Below, one piece after another: positions 1 to 9,748 of a DNA stretch of 64,000 bases. Position numbers and translations under genes: made by a program. The stretch is from an uncultured Coprococcus sp. (lineage in GTDB: Bacteria > Bacillota > Clostridia > Lachnospirales > Lachnospiraceae): NCBI GenBank assembly GCA_947626675.1, contig CANQTC010000002.1, forward strand, positions 62,001 to 126,000, written 5' to 3'. The number at the start of each line of letters is the position of its first letter. Position 1 is the first letter of the stretch. The notes beneath the pieces are model-generated. The model saw only the letters and a program-made list of their open reading frames with translations, was not told where the DNA came from and searched no databases.

Positions 1-1156
1 GCGCTACGACAGAAATTACGATAACGACTATTCTGCCTGCCCAGAGCATCTCTTTATCGGATGCCTTCTTACGAATTATCGGTTTGTATACGTCGGATGC
101 AAATGCCGAGGAGGATGCCAAAAGCTGCGAGTCTGCGGTACTCATGGACGCCGCAAGTATCGCGGATAATAAAACACCTGCTATCAGCGCCGGAAATACG
201 GCTCTTACCATGCTGATAAAGATACTTGATTCATTTCCTACAAGCGCATCGCCAAAGTATTTTCTTCCTACAATTGCAACGACAGATGCCATAACAAGGA
301 TAATGCCTGTCCAGCAGCTTCCAACGATTCTGGACTTCTTCATTTCCTTTTCTGATTTAATGGATATGTATCTTACAAGGATATGCGGCATTCCCAAATA
401 TCCAAGTCCCCAGCCAAGTCCGGAAGCTATTGTTATGATACTTGCTTTATTCAGTGTTCCACCTGACAGTACGTTATAGTAATGCTCCGGAAGTACATCA
501 GATGGTGATACAAAGCCTGCTCCCTGCATGGCAACAACTGCTATAATCGGCGCTATCATAAGCGCAGCCAGCATGAGAAGCCCCTGGAAAAAGTCTGTCC
601 AGCACACAGCATTAAATCCACCTAAAAACGTATACACTACAATAATTGTAGACGCTGCAATCATTGCCCCTTTTTCATCTACGCCCATGACCGAGTGAAA
701 CAACGTTCCACATGCCTTAATACTTGACGCTGCATAAATACAATAGGCAATCACAAATATAACCGCACAAATTATCTGCAATGCTTTATTCTCCGTTTTA
801 AACCGGTTTGTAAGGTATTGCGGTATGGTAATCGAATCATTGAACTGAATGGAAAACCGCCGAAGTCTTGGCGCTACAAAAATCCATGCGCATACTGTAC
901 CTATCAATAGTCCCACCGATATCCATATCTCACTGAAGCCATTCAGATAAATAGCGCCCGGAAGGCCCATCAAAACCCATGCGCTCATATCAGAAGCTCC
1001 GGCGCTCAGTGCCGCTACCAGTCCATTCATATTTCGTCCGCCGAGAAAATATGCTTTTTCTCCGGCCTCTTTCTTTGACTTGATAAAGAAGTAAATACCT
1101 ACTCCTATCACAAGTGCAAAATAGACAATAAAAGCAATTAATTCGTAATTATTCAT
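1..1156 (-). CDS. putP: Sodium:solute symporter, PutP-like (3' end outside window)
   Basis: Secondary transporter of the SSS family that couples Na+ entry to solute uptake, most like sodium/proline symporters. About 385 N-terminal residues are visible and no stop is reached before the left edge. The start at 1156 follows GAAAGGTG. The protein opens with a hydrophobic helix, then FLGGRNMNGLVAALSAGASDM and WVLMGLPGAIY, which is the characteristic PutP start, followed by many alternating membrane helices including GGFNAVCWTDFFQG and ASMSTADSQLLASSS near the edge. Proline as substrate is inferred from family resemblance only; pantothenate or another solute is possible. It is divergent from the cation exporter at 1349. 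Confidence 0.85.
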   Translation of the reverse strand, partial: MNNYELIAFIVYFALVIGVGIYFFIKSKKEAGEKAYFLGGRNMNGLVAALSAGASDMSAWVLMGLPGAIYLNGFSEIWISVGLLIGTVCAWIFVAPRLRRFSIQFNDSITIPQYLTNRFKTENKALQIICAVIFVIAYCIYAASSIKACGTLFHSVMGVDEKGAMIAASTIIVVYTFLGGFNAVCWTDFFQGLLMLAALMIAPIIAVVAMQGAGFVSPSDVLPEHYYNVLSGGTLNKASIITIASGLGWGLGYLGMPHILVRYISIKSEKEMKKSRIVGSCWTGIILVMASVVAIVGRKYFGDALVGNESSIFISMVRAVFPALIAGVLLSAILAASMSTADSQLLASSSAFASDVYKPIIRKKASDKEMLWAGRIVVIVISVVA

Positions 1157-1179
1157 TCTCTCTACACCTTTCATCGTAT

Positions 1180-1209
1180 TTTATAAAAATTTAACATATA
1201 ACATTTCAA
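1180..1209 (-). promoter_or_regulatory. Sigma-A type promoter for the symporter gene
   Basis: On the minus strand TTGAAA (1209-1204) is followed after 18 bases by TATAAA (1185-1180), about 25 bases before the symporter start codon. Confidence 0.5.
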
Positions 1210-1348
1210 ATTCTACACAAAAAGCAGTCTAAAATCAAGATGTTTCAATATACTAACCCGCATACTATGTGATATACTTAAAAAATATATGTAATCCGAC
1301 ATCCAAATTTTATAAAATTTAGCTGTCGTTGTGAAAGGGAGCGTTCAT

Positions 1349-2221
1349 ATGAAATCAGAAAAACAAATAGCCATGAAAATATCCGGCGTCAGCATTATTG
1401 CCAATATTATTTTATCTCTTCTAAAGATGTTTGCAGGTTTTATCGCACATTCAAGTGCAATGGTTTCTGATGCTGTTCATTCTGCATCAGATGTATTCAG
1501 TACCATTATCGTTATTATCGGAATTAATGCAGCCGGAAAAAAATCAGATGACAGACACCCCTATGGGCATGAGCGTTTTGAATGTGTTGCTTCTATTATA
1601 TTGGCAGATGTTCTGCTGCTTACCGGTCTCGGAATCGGTTACACAGGAATCAAAACCATTCTATCCGGTACTTATACAAGCGCTGCTGTACCAGGTATGC
1701 TTGCACTGATTGCCGCCATCCTCTCCATCGTTGTAAAGGAGCTTATGTTCTGGTATACCAGAGCAGGGGCAAAGAAAATCAATTCCGGCGCACTTATGGC
1801 AGATGCATGGCATCATCGTTCCGATGCGCTGTCCTCCATCGGCGCTTTAATCGGTATCGGCGCCGCAAGGCTTGGCTATCCTGTTATGGATTCGGTCGCA
1901 AGCATTGTGATATGCCTGTTTATTGTCGTTGCGGCTTTAGATATCTTTAAAGATGCTTTTGATAAAATGGTAGATTGTTCCTGTGATGAAAAGACAATCC
2001 AGTCTATTCACCAGACAGTATCCGCCCAGTCCGGCGTAAAACGTGTAGACAGTATCATGACAAGGCAGTTCGGCAACAAAGCCTATGTAGATGTCGAAAT
2101 CGCAGCGGATGGAAATATGAGTCTGACCGCTTCCCACGAAATTGCGGAAGCAGTACACCATGCTATCGAAACAGACTTTCCTCAGGTAAAGCATTGTATG
2201 GTTCATGTCAATCCTTATTAA
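1349..2221 (+). CDS. Cation diffusion facilitator (CDF) divalent metal exporter
   Basis: Inner-membrane antiporter that exports a divalent metal in exchange for protons. The 290-residue protein has about six membrane helices and a cytoplasmic C-terminal domain. Family marks are DAVHSASD in helix 2 (an HxxxD pair), HPYGHERFE after helix 2, and ADAWHHRSDALSS in helix 5 (second HxxxD), which together form the transport site. The ATG at 1349 is chosen over the in-frame GTG at 1331 because AAAGGGAG (1334-1341) sits at the right distance from it. The metal (Zn, Fe or Mn) cannot be told from the sequence. It converges on the GDPD gene, with only 69 bases between their stops and no clear terminator hairpin. 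Confidence 0.9.
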   Translation: MKSEKQIAMKISGVSIIANIILSLLKMFAGFIAHSSAMVSDAVHSASDVFSTIIVIIGINAAGKKSDDRHPYGHERFECVASIILADVLLLTGLGIGYTGIKTILSGTYTSAAVPGMLALIAAILSIVVKELMFWYTRAGAKKINSGALMADAWHHRSDALSSIGALIGIGAARLGYPVMDSVASIVICLFIVVAALDIFKDAFDKMVDCSCDEKTIQSIHQTVSAQSGVKRVDSIMTRQFGNKAYVDVEIAADGNMSLTASHEIAEAVHHAIETDFPQVKHCMVHVNPY

Positions 2222-2290
2222 CCTGCTCTCCATGCATAGTCTCCATATACTTCATACATAGGTTGGTAATTGCGTTTTACAGCCACTTGA

Positions 2291-4093
2291 CTAGTTTGTA
2301 TATATGGAGGCTATGTATTTCCAAACATCCAACAACTGATTTTTATTTTTTTCATATATCGTTTTCTTTGCAAGCGCGGTATTATCCGTAATAATATTAT
2401 CTACACCGATTGCAACCATACGTCTCATTTCCATTTTTCGATTTACAGTCCATGCCGCAACCACAATTCCTTTCTTATGTGCTCCGACAACAACATCCCT
2501 TGTAAGATATTTTGAACTGATACTAAGCACATCCATCGCCTTATATTCTATATTATTGCTGTATCCAAATGTATATATATACCCTGTAACGATATCTTCA
2601 TTTTCATTTTTCATCCTGACAAGGCTGCGTTGATTAAATGATGTTACAATGCACTGATTTTCAATATGATAATCTGTAATCAGTTTTGCTACTGCTTTTT
2701 CCAGTTCTCCGCTATTGTTATCCGGCTTCAATTCTATATTCAGCATGATTTTTCCCTTGCAACATTCTATCACTTCCGCCAGCGTCGGTATGCGTGTCCC
2801 TCTATATTCGTCAGAAAACCACGAACCTGCATCGAGTGTCAGGAGTTCCTGATAGGTACTGTCTTCAACCTTCAGCTTTCCGTCTGTCGTTCTCTTTGTA
2901 TTTTCATCATGCATCAGAACCACCTGTCCGTCAGCAGTAAGCCTTACATCAATCTCTACATAGTCAGCGCCTTCATCGATTGCTTTCAAAATTGCCGGCA
3001 TCGTATTCTCCGGCGCTTCTTTACTTGCGCCCCGGTGTGCGGAAATTAAGGTTTTTCCAAGTGAAAAATAGGTCGGCCGCTTTCCGCCCAGCAAAATCTG
3101 AATACAGAAAAACATCGCGATGATGGATACCGTAACAAAGATGCCGCCTGACAGCAGTCCTCTTTTCTTATTCCATCCATCATCCGGGCTATCATACTCC
3201 GGTATATACGCTTTCGTAAGTTCCGTTATTGCAGAAAAATTTACACAGCCGCATATCAGCGCAATCAGTATCGTAATAACCGCATTGATATTGTCATATA
3301 CCTCATAAAAAAGAATCAGCATGTTATCATCACCCGCTATCATACTGATTACAAAGATACTAATCACAATTAACAGCAAATAAAGTACTACCGAAAAAAC
3401 AAATCCGCCGAACAGCCATGCAATATATGTCTTAAAGCGTTTTAATGTTATTTGAGTCCCCGGTTTTGCCCCTCTTAATATCCTTTTATAATTTTTATCT
3501 GACAAAATAAGCCATTTTGCAACAGGAAATCTGAATACGGTAAACAGCGCCGCGATAACATATACAAGTATAATCATAATCCAAAACAGCCAGCTTCCCA
3601 TTCTTACATGCACATAATGCGCCAGAAAGCTCAGCACTGAATTATTATAAAATAACAGCACGATTGCAGGCATGTATACCGCGATTGCAAATGGAAGAAA
3701 GTAATAAAGGCTTCGTATCTTTGAGGAAAAAAAGTACATGACAAAATGTTTTTCTACCTGTTTTATATAGCCCCATATACCATTTCTTTTATTCCTGCAA
3801 TTTCTGTCTAATAATACGATTATCATAACCGTATCCAGAAGTGTCATCACCATAACAAGCATTAAGATGACAGCCAGGTATATAAATGCACCGGGCGTTC
3901 TGAGTATCTTCAGGTAATTTCCCTTTGTTATTGCACTATACCCCGCCATCTTAATCACAAGATAAAAACCTTTTGTTATGACAGGCATTGATATGTATGC
4001 TGCGCAAAATCCAAATACGAGTTGTAAAAGAAGCAATTTATATTTATTTTTCCAAATCTCGATGCGCAGACTTTTGTTTGTATTTTTCCCCAT
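2291..4093 (-). CDS. Glycerophosphodiester phosphodiesterase with membrane domain
   Basis: Hydrolyses glycerophosphodiesters to glycerol-3-phosphate and an alcohol. About 320 N-terminal residues form eight or more membrane helices (GDPD membrane domain); the catalytic TIM barrel fills residues about 340-590. Catalytic marks are SAHRGASKEAPENT, VEIDVRLTADG with the metal-binding E and D, the general acid histidine in VLMHDENT, and LNIELKPD. At 600 residues it has the usual length of the membrane-fused class. It begins two bases after the paaK stop, so both are almost surely one transcript. The natural substrate (lipid headgroup or teichoic-acid fragment) is unknown. Confidence 0.88.
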   Translation of the reverse strand: MGKNTNKSLRIEIWKNKYKLLLLQLVFGFCAAYISMPVITKGFYLVIKMAGYSAITKGNYLKILRTPGAFIYLAVILMLVMVMTLLDTVMIIVLLDRNCRNKRNGIWGYIKQVEKHFVMYFFSSKIRSLYYFLPFAIAVYMPAIVLLFYNNSVLSFLAHYVHVRMGSWLFWIMIILVYVIAALFTVFRFPVAKWLILSDKNYKRILRGAKPGTQITLKRFKTYIAWLFGGFVFSVVLYLLLIVISIFVISMIAGDDNMLILFYEVYDNINAVITILIALICGCVNFSAITELTKAYIPEYDSPDDGWNKKRGLLSGGIFVTVSIIAMFFCIQILLGGKRPTYFSLGKTLISAHRGASKEAPENTMPAILKAIDEGADYVEIDVRLTADGQVVLMHDENTKRTTDGKLKVEDSTYQELLTLDAGSWFSDEYRGTRIPTLAEVIECCKGKIMLNIELKPDNNSGELEKAVAKLITDYHIENQCIVTSFNQRSLVRMKNENEDIVTGYIYTFGYSNNIEYKAMDVLSISSKYLTRDVVVGAHKKGIVVAAWTVNRKMEMRRMVAIGVDNIITDNTALAKKTIYEKNKNQLLDVWKYIASIYTN

Positions 4094-4095
4094 TA

Positions 4096-5421
4096 TCAGA
4101 AACCTGTATTTCTATTGTCCATTATTCGCTTTGCCTTTCCCTCTGAACGTGGAATTGACTTCGGCGGAAGCAGTTCTACTGATGCACTGATAAGAAGAAT
4201 TGCTTTTATTTTTTTCTTTATATCGGCGGCTAACGCATCAAGCTTTGCCGTATCTGTCATGTCCACATCTTCTTTCAGTTCTACCTGAACCTTCAGCTTA
4301 TCCTGCGAATTGACTCTGTCTACAACAAGCATATAGTGCGCTGACGCTTCTTCAACACCCATAAGCACCGCTTCTATCTGGCTAGGGAATACATTGACAC
4401 CACGAATAACCAGCATGTCATCTGTTCTTCCTGTTATACGGCTCATCTTCACTGTTGTTCTGCCGCATGCACATGTACCATGCGTGAGTGTACAGATATC
4501 ATGTGTTCTGTATCTTATCATCGGCGTTCCTGTCTTAGTAAGTGTTGTGAATACCAATTCACCCGGTGTTCCGTCAGGAAGCGGTTCTTCTGTTATCGGG
4601 TCTATAATCTCTGCAATAACATGGTCTTCATTGATATGCATCCCGTTCTTTTCCATACATTCAAAAGCTACGCCAGGCCCACCAATCTCTGTAAGTCCGT
4701 AAATGTCCATTGCATCAAAGTCAAGCAGCTCCTCTAAGTGCTGACGCATCTCTTCTGTCCACGGTTCTGCGCCAAAACATCCTGATTTTATCTTAAGCTC
4801 TTCCGGCTTAATCCCCATTTCTCTGATTGTTTCTGCAAGATATGTCGCATATGACGGTGTACAGCAAAGCATCGTTACCCCAAGCTCTTTCATCATCATA
4901 ATCTGTCTTTGCGTATTTCCTGATGACATCGGAATCACCATTGCGCCTACTTTTGTCGCACCCTGATGTGCGCCCAGTCCGCCTGTGAACAGTCCATAGC
5001 CATATGCAACCTGAACGATATCATTTTCATTTCCGCCTGCGGCAGTAATCGCCCTTGCAACCATTTCTGTCCACACATCTACATCATTTTCTGTATAGCC
5101 TGATACAATCGGCTTGCCTGTCGTACCGGATGAGCCTTGTATCCTGACCATATCCTTAAGGTCTGCGGCGAACAGTCCGTAAGGAAAATTGTCTCTCAAA
5201 TCGGTTTTCTGCATAAACGGAAGTTTTACAATATCATCTATAGAATTAATGTCTTCCGGCTTCACACCTGCTTCATCCATCCGTTTTCGATATGCCGGTA
5301 CCTTCTCATATTCCAACTCAACTGTTTTTCTAAGTCGCTCCCCCTGAAGCTTTTTTCTCTCCTCCAAATCCATACATTCCATCTCTTTATTGTAGATGTA
5401 ATGAATTTTTTTCTGTCTCAT
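4096..5421 (-). CDS. paaK: Phenylacetate-CoA ligase family protein
   Basis: ANL-superfamily adenylating enzyme that activates an aromatic acid with ATP and CoA. The 441-residue protein has IQGSSGTTGKPIVSGYT (P-loop-like A3 motif, about residue 97), DIYGLTEIGGPGVAFEC (aromatic/adenylate motif) and the TGRTDDMLVIRGVNVFPSQIE hinge (its core is RTDDMLVIRG), all PaaK hallmarks. The start at 5421 has GGAGG at 5436-5432. Gut Firmicutes carry PaaK homologues without the aerobic paa pathway, where they are thought to act on indoleacetate or phenylacetate in reductive amino acid fermentation. Here the only partner is the downstream GDPD gene, which gives no pathway clue. Confidence 0.9.
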   Translation of the reverse strand: MRQKKIHYIYNKEMECMDLEERKKLQGERLRKTVELEYEKVPAYRKRMDEAGVKPEDINSIDDIVKLPFMQKTDLRDNFPYGLFAADLKDMVRIQGSSGTTGKPIVSGYTENDVDVWTEMVARAITAAGGNENDIVQVAYGYGLFTGGLGAHQGATKVGAMVIPMSSGNTQRQIMMMKELGVTMLCCTPSYATYLAETIREMGIKPEELKIKSGCFGAEPWTEEMRQHLEELLDFDAMDIYGLTEIGGPGVAFECMEKNGMHINEDHVIAEIIDPITEEPLPDGTPGELVFTTLTKTGTPMIRYRTHDICTLTHGTCACGRTTVKMSRITGRTDDMLVIRGVNVFPSQIEAVLMGVEEASAHYMLVVDRVNSQDKLKVQVELKEDVDMTDTAKLDALAADIKKKIKAILLISASVELLPPKSIPRSEGKAKRIMDNRNTGF

Positions 5422-5477
5422 ATTATAATTTCCTCCAATAACATTACTTTAAACTGTTAAGCCACAGTATCACTAAA

Positions 5478-5506
5478 ATTTTACAGTCTGGCTAACTATA
5501 TGTCAA
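5478..5506 (-). promoter_or_regulatory. Consensus promoter for the paaK-GDPD operon
   Basis: Minus strand TTGACA (5506-5501), 17-base spacer, TAAAAT (5483-5478). It lies 57 bases before the paaK start codon. Confidence 0.7.
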
Positions 5507-5572
5507 GCGAAAGTAAGGCTGAACGGTTGTGCCTGTATTCTGCAATATCCGGTTTCAATTACGGAATAGAAA

Positions 5573-5599
5573 CCCCCACGAGTTCGCACCTCGTGGGGG
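5573..5599 (-). terminator. Hairpin terminator of the leucine-rich-repeat protein gene
   Basis: A perfect 10-bp stem CCCCCACGAG / CTCGTGGGGG with a 7-base loop lies 63 bases beyond the stop at 5663. On the minus strand it runs into TTTCTATTCC, a weak U tract; the plus side has none, so it is read as a minus-strand terminator. A second short hairpin (TGTCC/GGACA) lies beside it at about 5607-5620. Confidence 0.6.
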
Positions 5600-5662
5600 G
5601 TTCGCTGTCCAGTCGGACATTAACTTCTTATTGATAATCCATGCTGTTCTTATTTAACAGTG

Positions 5663-8053
5663 CTATTTCCTGATTTTCATCGTTTTCTTATAGCCCGTTT
5701 TTGAAGCAAAAAGCTTCTGATAGGCTTTAAGCTTGTTTTTCGGAACTTTAATAACTGCTTTTTTATTCATTCCTGTTATCGCCTTGCTTCCAACAGATTT
5801 TAAAGAAGCTGACTTGATTGTCATCGTCTTTAAGTTCTTACAATTATAAAATGCCTTGCTTCCGATAACTGTTGTTTTAGCAGGAATCGTTATTTTGTTT
5901 AAAGCGGTACAATTTGCAAAAGCGCCATTATTTATCTTTACAACATTTTTGCCAATCGTAACGGTTTTCAGCTTTTTACAGCCATAAAAAGCGTTTTTAC
6001 CGACTGTCTTAACATTATTTCCTATTTTTACCGACGTAAGCTTTTTATTGTTTTTAAATGCATTCGTTGAAACATCTGTAACCTTATAAGTAATATTATT
6101 AATCTTTACTGTATTCGGAATGGTTACTTTTGATGCGCTTCCAATCGGCTTCATATATGTTACCTCTGCGCCTGATACCGTAGTTCCCTTTAATTTGCCT
6201 GCATTTGTTACCTTGTAAAAAGCCGTTCCTTTACTATCCTTTAATTTCGTACCGCGCTTTGGTACAGATATCGGCGGATTTACAATCTTCCATTGCAGTG
6301 CTTTGATTTTCGATAAGTCCGGGGTCTCATAACGGTTCTTATCATAACTGAAAGAAACTTTTGCTGTATAGTTTCCGGATTTTGTAGCTGTGTTTCCGGT
6401 ATAGGAAGCACTAAGTCCTTTTGGCAGTCCGACAAGTTCAACTTTCTTTGCCTTTCCATCATATGTAAAAGGCGCTTTATACTGCCATGCAATCTTACTG
6501 GTATCAAGTTTTTCTTTTACAAAGGTCAGATGGATGCTTTTACCTTCAAGCTCATAATCCATTTCATCCTCAGGCCAGTTATATCTTCCGCCTTCTGCCT
6601 TAATATCAAATTCTCTCATCTCATTACTATTGATTGTAATTTTGTATTTCTTATTTGAAAGCTTCTTTACGGTAATAGGACTGTCCTTCCCAAGCAGCTT
6701 GACATCAGTATCATTTTCTTCATCATACTGGCTTGCATAGATATTCACTTCTGCATTATCTGCAACAATTACATCATTATTAAAAAGCAGATATAATTCA
6801 TTCTGTTTACTATTATATTTCCTTTCTCCCCAATTGAGCAGATAACTATTTTCCGTAATATCTCCGTTAGTGTAAAATCCGGCTTCCGGATAATTAACTT
6901 CAACTACAAAAAAGCTTGCTGCACCTTCTTTTGAACGATAACAAATCTTATACTGCCCCGTTTTTTTAAATTCAAAATCGAAGTACCCTTCTCCATTTTC
7001 TGTATTCTTTTCAAAACGACAGTCTGCCGGCTTTCCGGACAAATCCGTAATCGTAATTCCATCTGTATTTGTAATTGGTGTAAACTCGTCATCCTTTGCA
7101 TATGCGATACGCAAGGTATTTACATTCAGGTCTATATATATCTTCTGTGTATACGGCTCGCTTTCTTCAGGGTATGCGGCAGTGATACCTTCCAATGCAC
7201 CTTCATACGGAATATCAATATATCCTTCAAATGTATAGTTGTCGCCGCCTTCATTTGATACAGGAACAGATACACTCATGCCAAAGCCGCGTTTCGCCTT
7301 AATAATAATCTTATAAACGCCCTGTTTTCCTTCTTCTGTCTCTACGGAAAAATATTCTGCCTGTTCGTTCACATCAGTAATTTTCCTGTCCGTATCCCAG
7401 TCATATACTTTATATGCTATATCCTTATATGAAATCTTCTCATCCTCATACAACTCACTGATGTTCATATAAAACAAGTTATTATCGGCATTATGCTTAA
7501 AAACCTGTGTTCCCCATTCGTCCGTTTTTATATAAGTGTCTTCGCTTGAAACAGCATCTGTGAAAAAGCCAACTCTCGGAAGTCTTATATGAAGTTCTAC
7601 GAAATTATCTTCTTCCTTTTGGTTGTAAACGATTTTGTAATCTCCTATTTTAGAAAAATGCAGGTCGATAAGTTCCCGGTTTTTTTCATTTACAGATGCC
7701 TTAATATCTTCTGTGGCATTGCCTTCACTGTCTGTAAATGTTATGTCCTCTGCTGATAATTTGATTTTTTCCCCATTTTCGCAGGCATATTCTGCATATA
7801 TCGTTGCATTTGAAAGTTCTAAGGACAATTCCTTTCCCATTTCTGCCTGAGGATTTAATGTCGGACATCCGTCGTCGCTCCAGTCCATCCAGTCTGTTGC
7901 TCCAAGCCCCATAAGCTTATCACCTTCATCTGCCCCCTCTGCCTTTACAGGCACCGTCATCATCAGCCCTACTGCCATGACAGCAACCATAATCATACTG
8001 TAGAGCTTCTTTTTCATTTTCATTTTTCCCATAAGCATACTTCTCCTTTTCAT
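5663..8053 (-). CDS. Secreted BspA-like leucine-rich-repeat surface protein
   Basis: Exported protein of up to 796 residues. The N-terminus is a signal peptide: basic start, hydrophobic run about 17-33, then a VKAEGA cleavage region. The middle 550 residues look like repeated beta-rich Ig-like units with two parallel blocks that each contain a GFYT/GFFT motif. The last 180 residues are LRR_5 (BspA-type) repeats, seen as recurring AFYGCKKLKTVTIGKNV, AFANCTALNKITIPAKT and AFYNCKNLKTMTIKSAS units. No LPxTG, SLH or cell-wall-binding repeat is visible, so how it stays on the surface is unclear. Starts at 8038 or 8032 use a better AAGGAG site than 8053. Role in adhesion is inferred from the family. 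Confidence 0.75.
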   Translation of the reverse strand: MKRRSMLMGKMKMKKKLYSMIMVAVMAVGLMMTVPVKAEGADEGDKLMGLGATDWMDWSDDGCPTLNPQAEMGKELSLELSNATIYAEYACENGEKIKLSAEDITFTDSEGNATEDIKASVNEKNRELIDLHFSKIGDYKIVYNQKEEDNFVELHIRLPRVGFFTDAVSSEDTYIKTDEWGTQVFKHNADNNLFYMNISELYEDEKISYKDIAYKVYDWDTDRKITDVNEQAEYFSVETEEGKQGVYKIIIKAKRGFGMSVSVPVSNEGGDNYTFEGYIDIPYEGALEGITAAYPEESEPYTQKIYIDLNVNTLRIAYAKDDEFTPITNTDGITITDLSGKPADCRFEKNTENGEGYFDFEFKKTGQYKICYRSKEGAASFFVVEVNYPEAGFYTNGDITENSYLLNWGERKYNSKQNELYLLFNNDVIVADNAEVNIYASQYDEENDTDVKLLGKDSPITVKKLSNKKYKITINSNEMREFDIKAEGGRYNWPEDEMDYELEGKSIHLTFVKEKLDTSKIAWQYKAPFTYDGKAKKVELVGLPKGLSASYTGNTATKSGNYTAKVSFSYDKNRYETPDLSKIKALQWKIVNPPISVPKRGTKLKDSKGTAFYKVTNAGKLKGTTVSGAEVTYMKPIGSASKVTIPNTVKINNITYKVTDVSTNAFKNNKKLTSVKIGNNVKTVGKNAFYGCKKLKTVTIGKNVVKINNGAFANCTALNKITIPAKTTVIGSKAFYNCKNLKTMTIKSASLKSVGSKAITGMNKKAVIKVPKNKLKAYQKLFASKTGYKKTMKIRK

Positions 8054-8136
8054 TCTTATTTTTCCCCTTCCGTTCTATTGGGTTAATTTGTATTATACAA
8101 AAAATCCGCTCTGTTTTGGTGTGCTGTTCTGCCCAC

Positions 8137-8165
8137 TTGCAAGCCCTGTATGCGCATGCTATAAT
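8137..8165 (+). promoter_or_regulatory. Strong promoter of the kinase gene
   Basis: TTGCAA (8137-8142), 17-base spacer, perfect TATAAT (8160-8165), 46 bases before the kinase start codon. A TATAAT on the other strand at 8097-8092 probably serves the divergent surface-protein gene, though its -35 is poor. Confidence 0.75.
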
Positions 8166-8211
8166 GTATTTATCTTATTAATTTTTTGAAGAATACAGAA
8201 CGGAGAAGCCT

Positions 8212-9660
8212 ATGAATGATACAACATCGGAGCAATTCAAAAACGACTTTCAACAACTGCTTGAAAACTCCTGTATCCCGGCAAGGCTTTCAGCCCATTA
8301 CCAGCTTGTCAGTTGTCTTAAACATACATCTGAAACAGATGTCTATTTATTGAAGGACAACAGCAATGCCCGTTTTATTCTGAAATGCGGAACCGGAAGC
8401 CACATCGCTTTGTTAAAACAAGAAGCAGATATTTATACAAGGCTTCATCAAAATTCTTCTATTTCCATCCCGCAATTTTTCCATTGTTTTATGGAGGGTG
8501 ACATATGCTGCCTGCTAAGAGAATATATTGAAGGAATTACGTTATCTGAATATTCCGAAAAACAGACTGCGCCTTCCGAAGGAAAAATATTGCTGATGAT
8601 AAATGCCTGTAAAATCATAGAAACCCTGCATAACCAAAATCCGCCTATTATCCATCGTGATATCAAGGCGGATAACTTTGTAATACAAAAAGATTCAGGC
8701 ACTTTATATCTGATTGATTTTGATTCCACTCATTTATATTTTCCCGGCAAAGAAAGGGACACTCGTTTTCTCGGTACTTTATCGCATGCTGCCCCTGAGC
8801 AGTTTGGATTTTCACAAAGTGATGTCCGTACCGATATTTATGGTCTGGGCATTACCTTTCTTTATCTGCTTACCGGAAGTACTGACAAAAAGACTTTACA
8901 AAATGAATTTTATGCGCCTGAGCTTTTGAAAATCATTGAAAAAGCTGTTGCTTTTGACCCGAAATCCCGCTATTCAAGCGTATTTCAAATGAGAAAAAGA
9001 CTTCAGGCTGTCCAAAAGAAACGAACCAGGCAAAAAACATATTATCATTCTGTTTTTTTAATGCTGTTTTTCATTTCTTTGGGATTTGCTGTCGGTTTTC
9101 ATTTGCAGGATGCACAGTCCTCCTCCGAACAGGCAGATGAAAAAGCAACAGATGCGCAACCGCATACCCAATCGTTAAGCGAGCAGGCAGGTGCAGGTGA
9201 ATGTAACCTCAGCATCTATCAGGATTACCTGGATACCATTATCCTTGCCGCCTACGACAATGATGACAAAACCTTTGCAGTTACATGCCGCGAGCTGATA
9301 ACCGCACTATACAACAACAAAGAACTAACACGAATGGAAATGCCTGATTGCTATTATACCGATGTGCCTCAAGAGGATTTTTATGAATGCAGCCCTATCG
9401 ACAGAATATGTTACAGAATGGCCTGCCGGAATAGAATTTTATTAAAAAAGTCAGACGAATATGAACAGTATGGCAAAAGACTTCTGAGTGATGTACGCAA
9501 CACACTATATCCGACATTTGATATGGACAATTGTCTTTATCAATATGCCATACAGCCTGCCGATACAAAAAACAATTATTACGGTTTTGCTTTAAGTGAT
9601 TTGCTTGAATGTCTCATCGGCTCCTGGAATAATATTGATAATGTAGAAACACCATACTAA
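8212..9660 (+). CDS. Membrane-anchored Ser/Thr protein kinase
   Basis: Hanks-type kinase of 482 residues. Residues about 20-270 are the kinase: beta-3 lysine in FILKCG, alpha-C glutamate in LKQEADIY, catalytic loop IIHRDIKADNF, then IDFDST and PEQFGFSQSDVRTDIYGLG. The DFG triplet reads DFD; the metal-binding aspartate is kept, so activity is likely. One membrane helix (about 280-302) leads to a 180-residue outside domain that lacks PASTA repeats and matches nothing recognised. RBS CGGAG precedes the start. The neighbouring HTH gene may be its output partner. This is not the PrkC/PknB of cell division, judged by the lack of PASTA domains and of a phosphatase neighbour. Confidence 0.85.
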   Translation: MNDTTSEQFKNDFQQLLENSCIPARLSAHYQLVSCLKHTSETDVYLLKDNSNARFILKCGTGSHIALLKQEADIYTRLHQNSSISIPQFFHCFMEGDICCLLREYIEGITLSEYSEKQTAPSEGKILLMINACKIIETLHNQNPPIIHRDIKADNFVIQKDSGTLYLIDFDSTHLYFPGKERDTRFLGTLSHAAPEQFGFSQSDVRTDIYGLGITFLYLLTGSTDKKTLQNEFYAPELLKIIEKAVAFDPKSRYSSVFQMRKRLQAVQKKRTRQKTYYHSVFLMLFFISLGFAVGFHLQDAQSSSEQADEKATDAQPHTQSLSEQAGAGECNLSIYQDYLDTIILAAYDNDDKTFAVTCRELITALYNNKELTRMEMPDCYYTDVPQEDFYECSPIDRICYRMACRNRILLKKSDEYEQYGKRLLSDVRNTLYPTFDMDNCLYQYAIQPADTKNNYYGFALSDLLECLIGSWNNIDNVETPY

Positions 9661-9699
9661 TAAAACGGGCAATTTTGCCCACCAAGAAACCCAATTGTC

Positions 9700-9722
9700 A
9701 TGTTATCATATCCGGATAACAT
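9700..9722. promoter_or_regulatory. Inverted repeat upstream of the HTH gene
   Basis: ATGTTATC, 7 bases, GATAACAT: a perfect 8-bp inverted repeat 27 bases before the HTH start codon. Its size and place suit an operator, perhaps for the HTH protein itself. A separate short hairpin GGGCAA/TTGCCC at 9668-9681 follows the kinase stop. Confidence 0.4.
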
Positions 9723-9748
9723 CATATAGAATAAACAGGATGGAAAAT

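Noticed and set aside
1257-1278. Promoter for the CDF gene at TATACT 1273-1278
   Set aside because: No acceptable -35 box at 16-18 bases; left unlisted.
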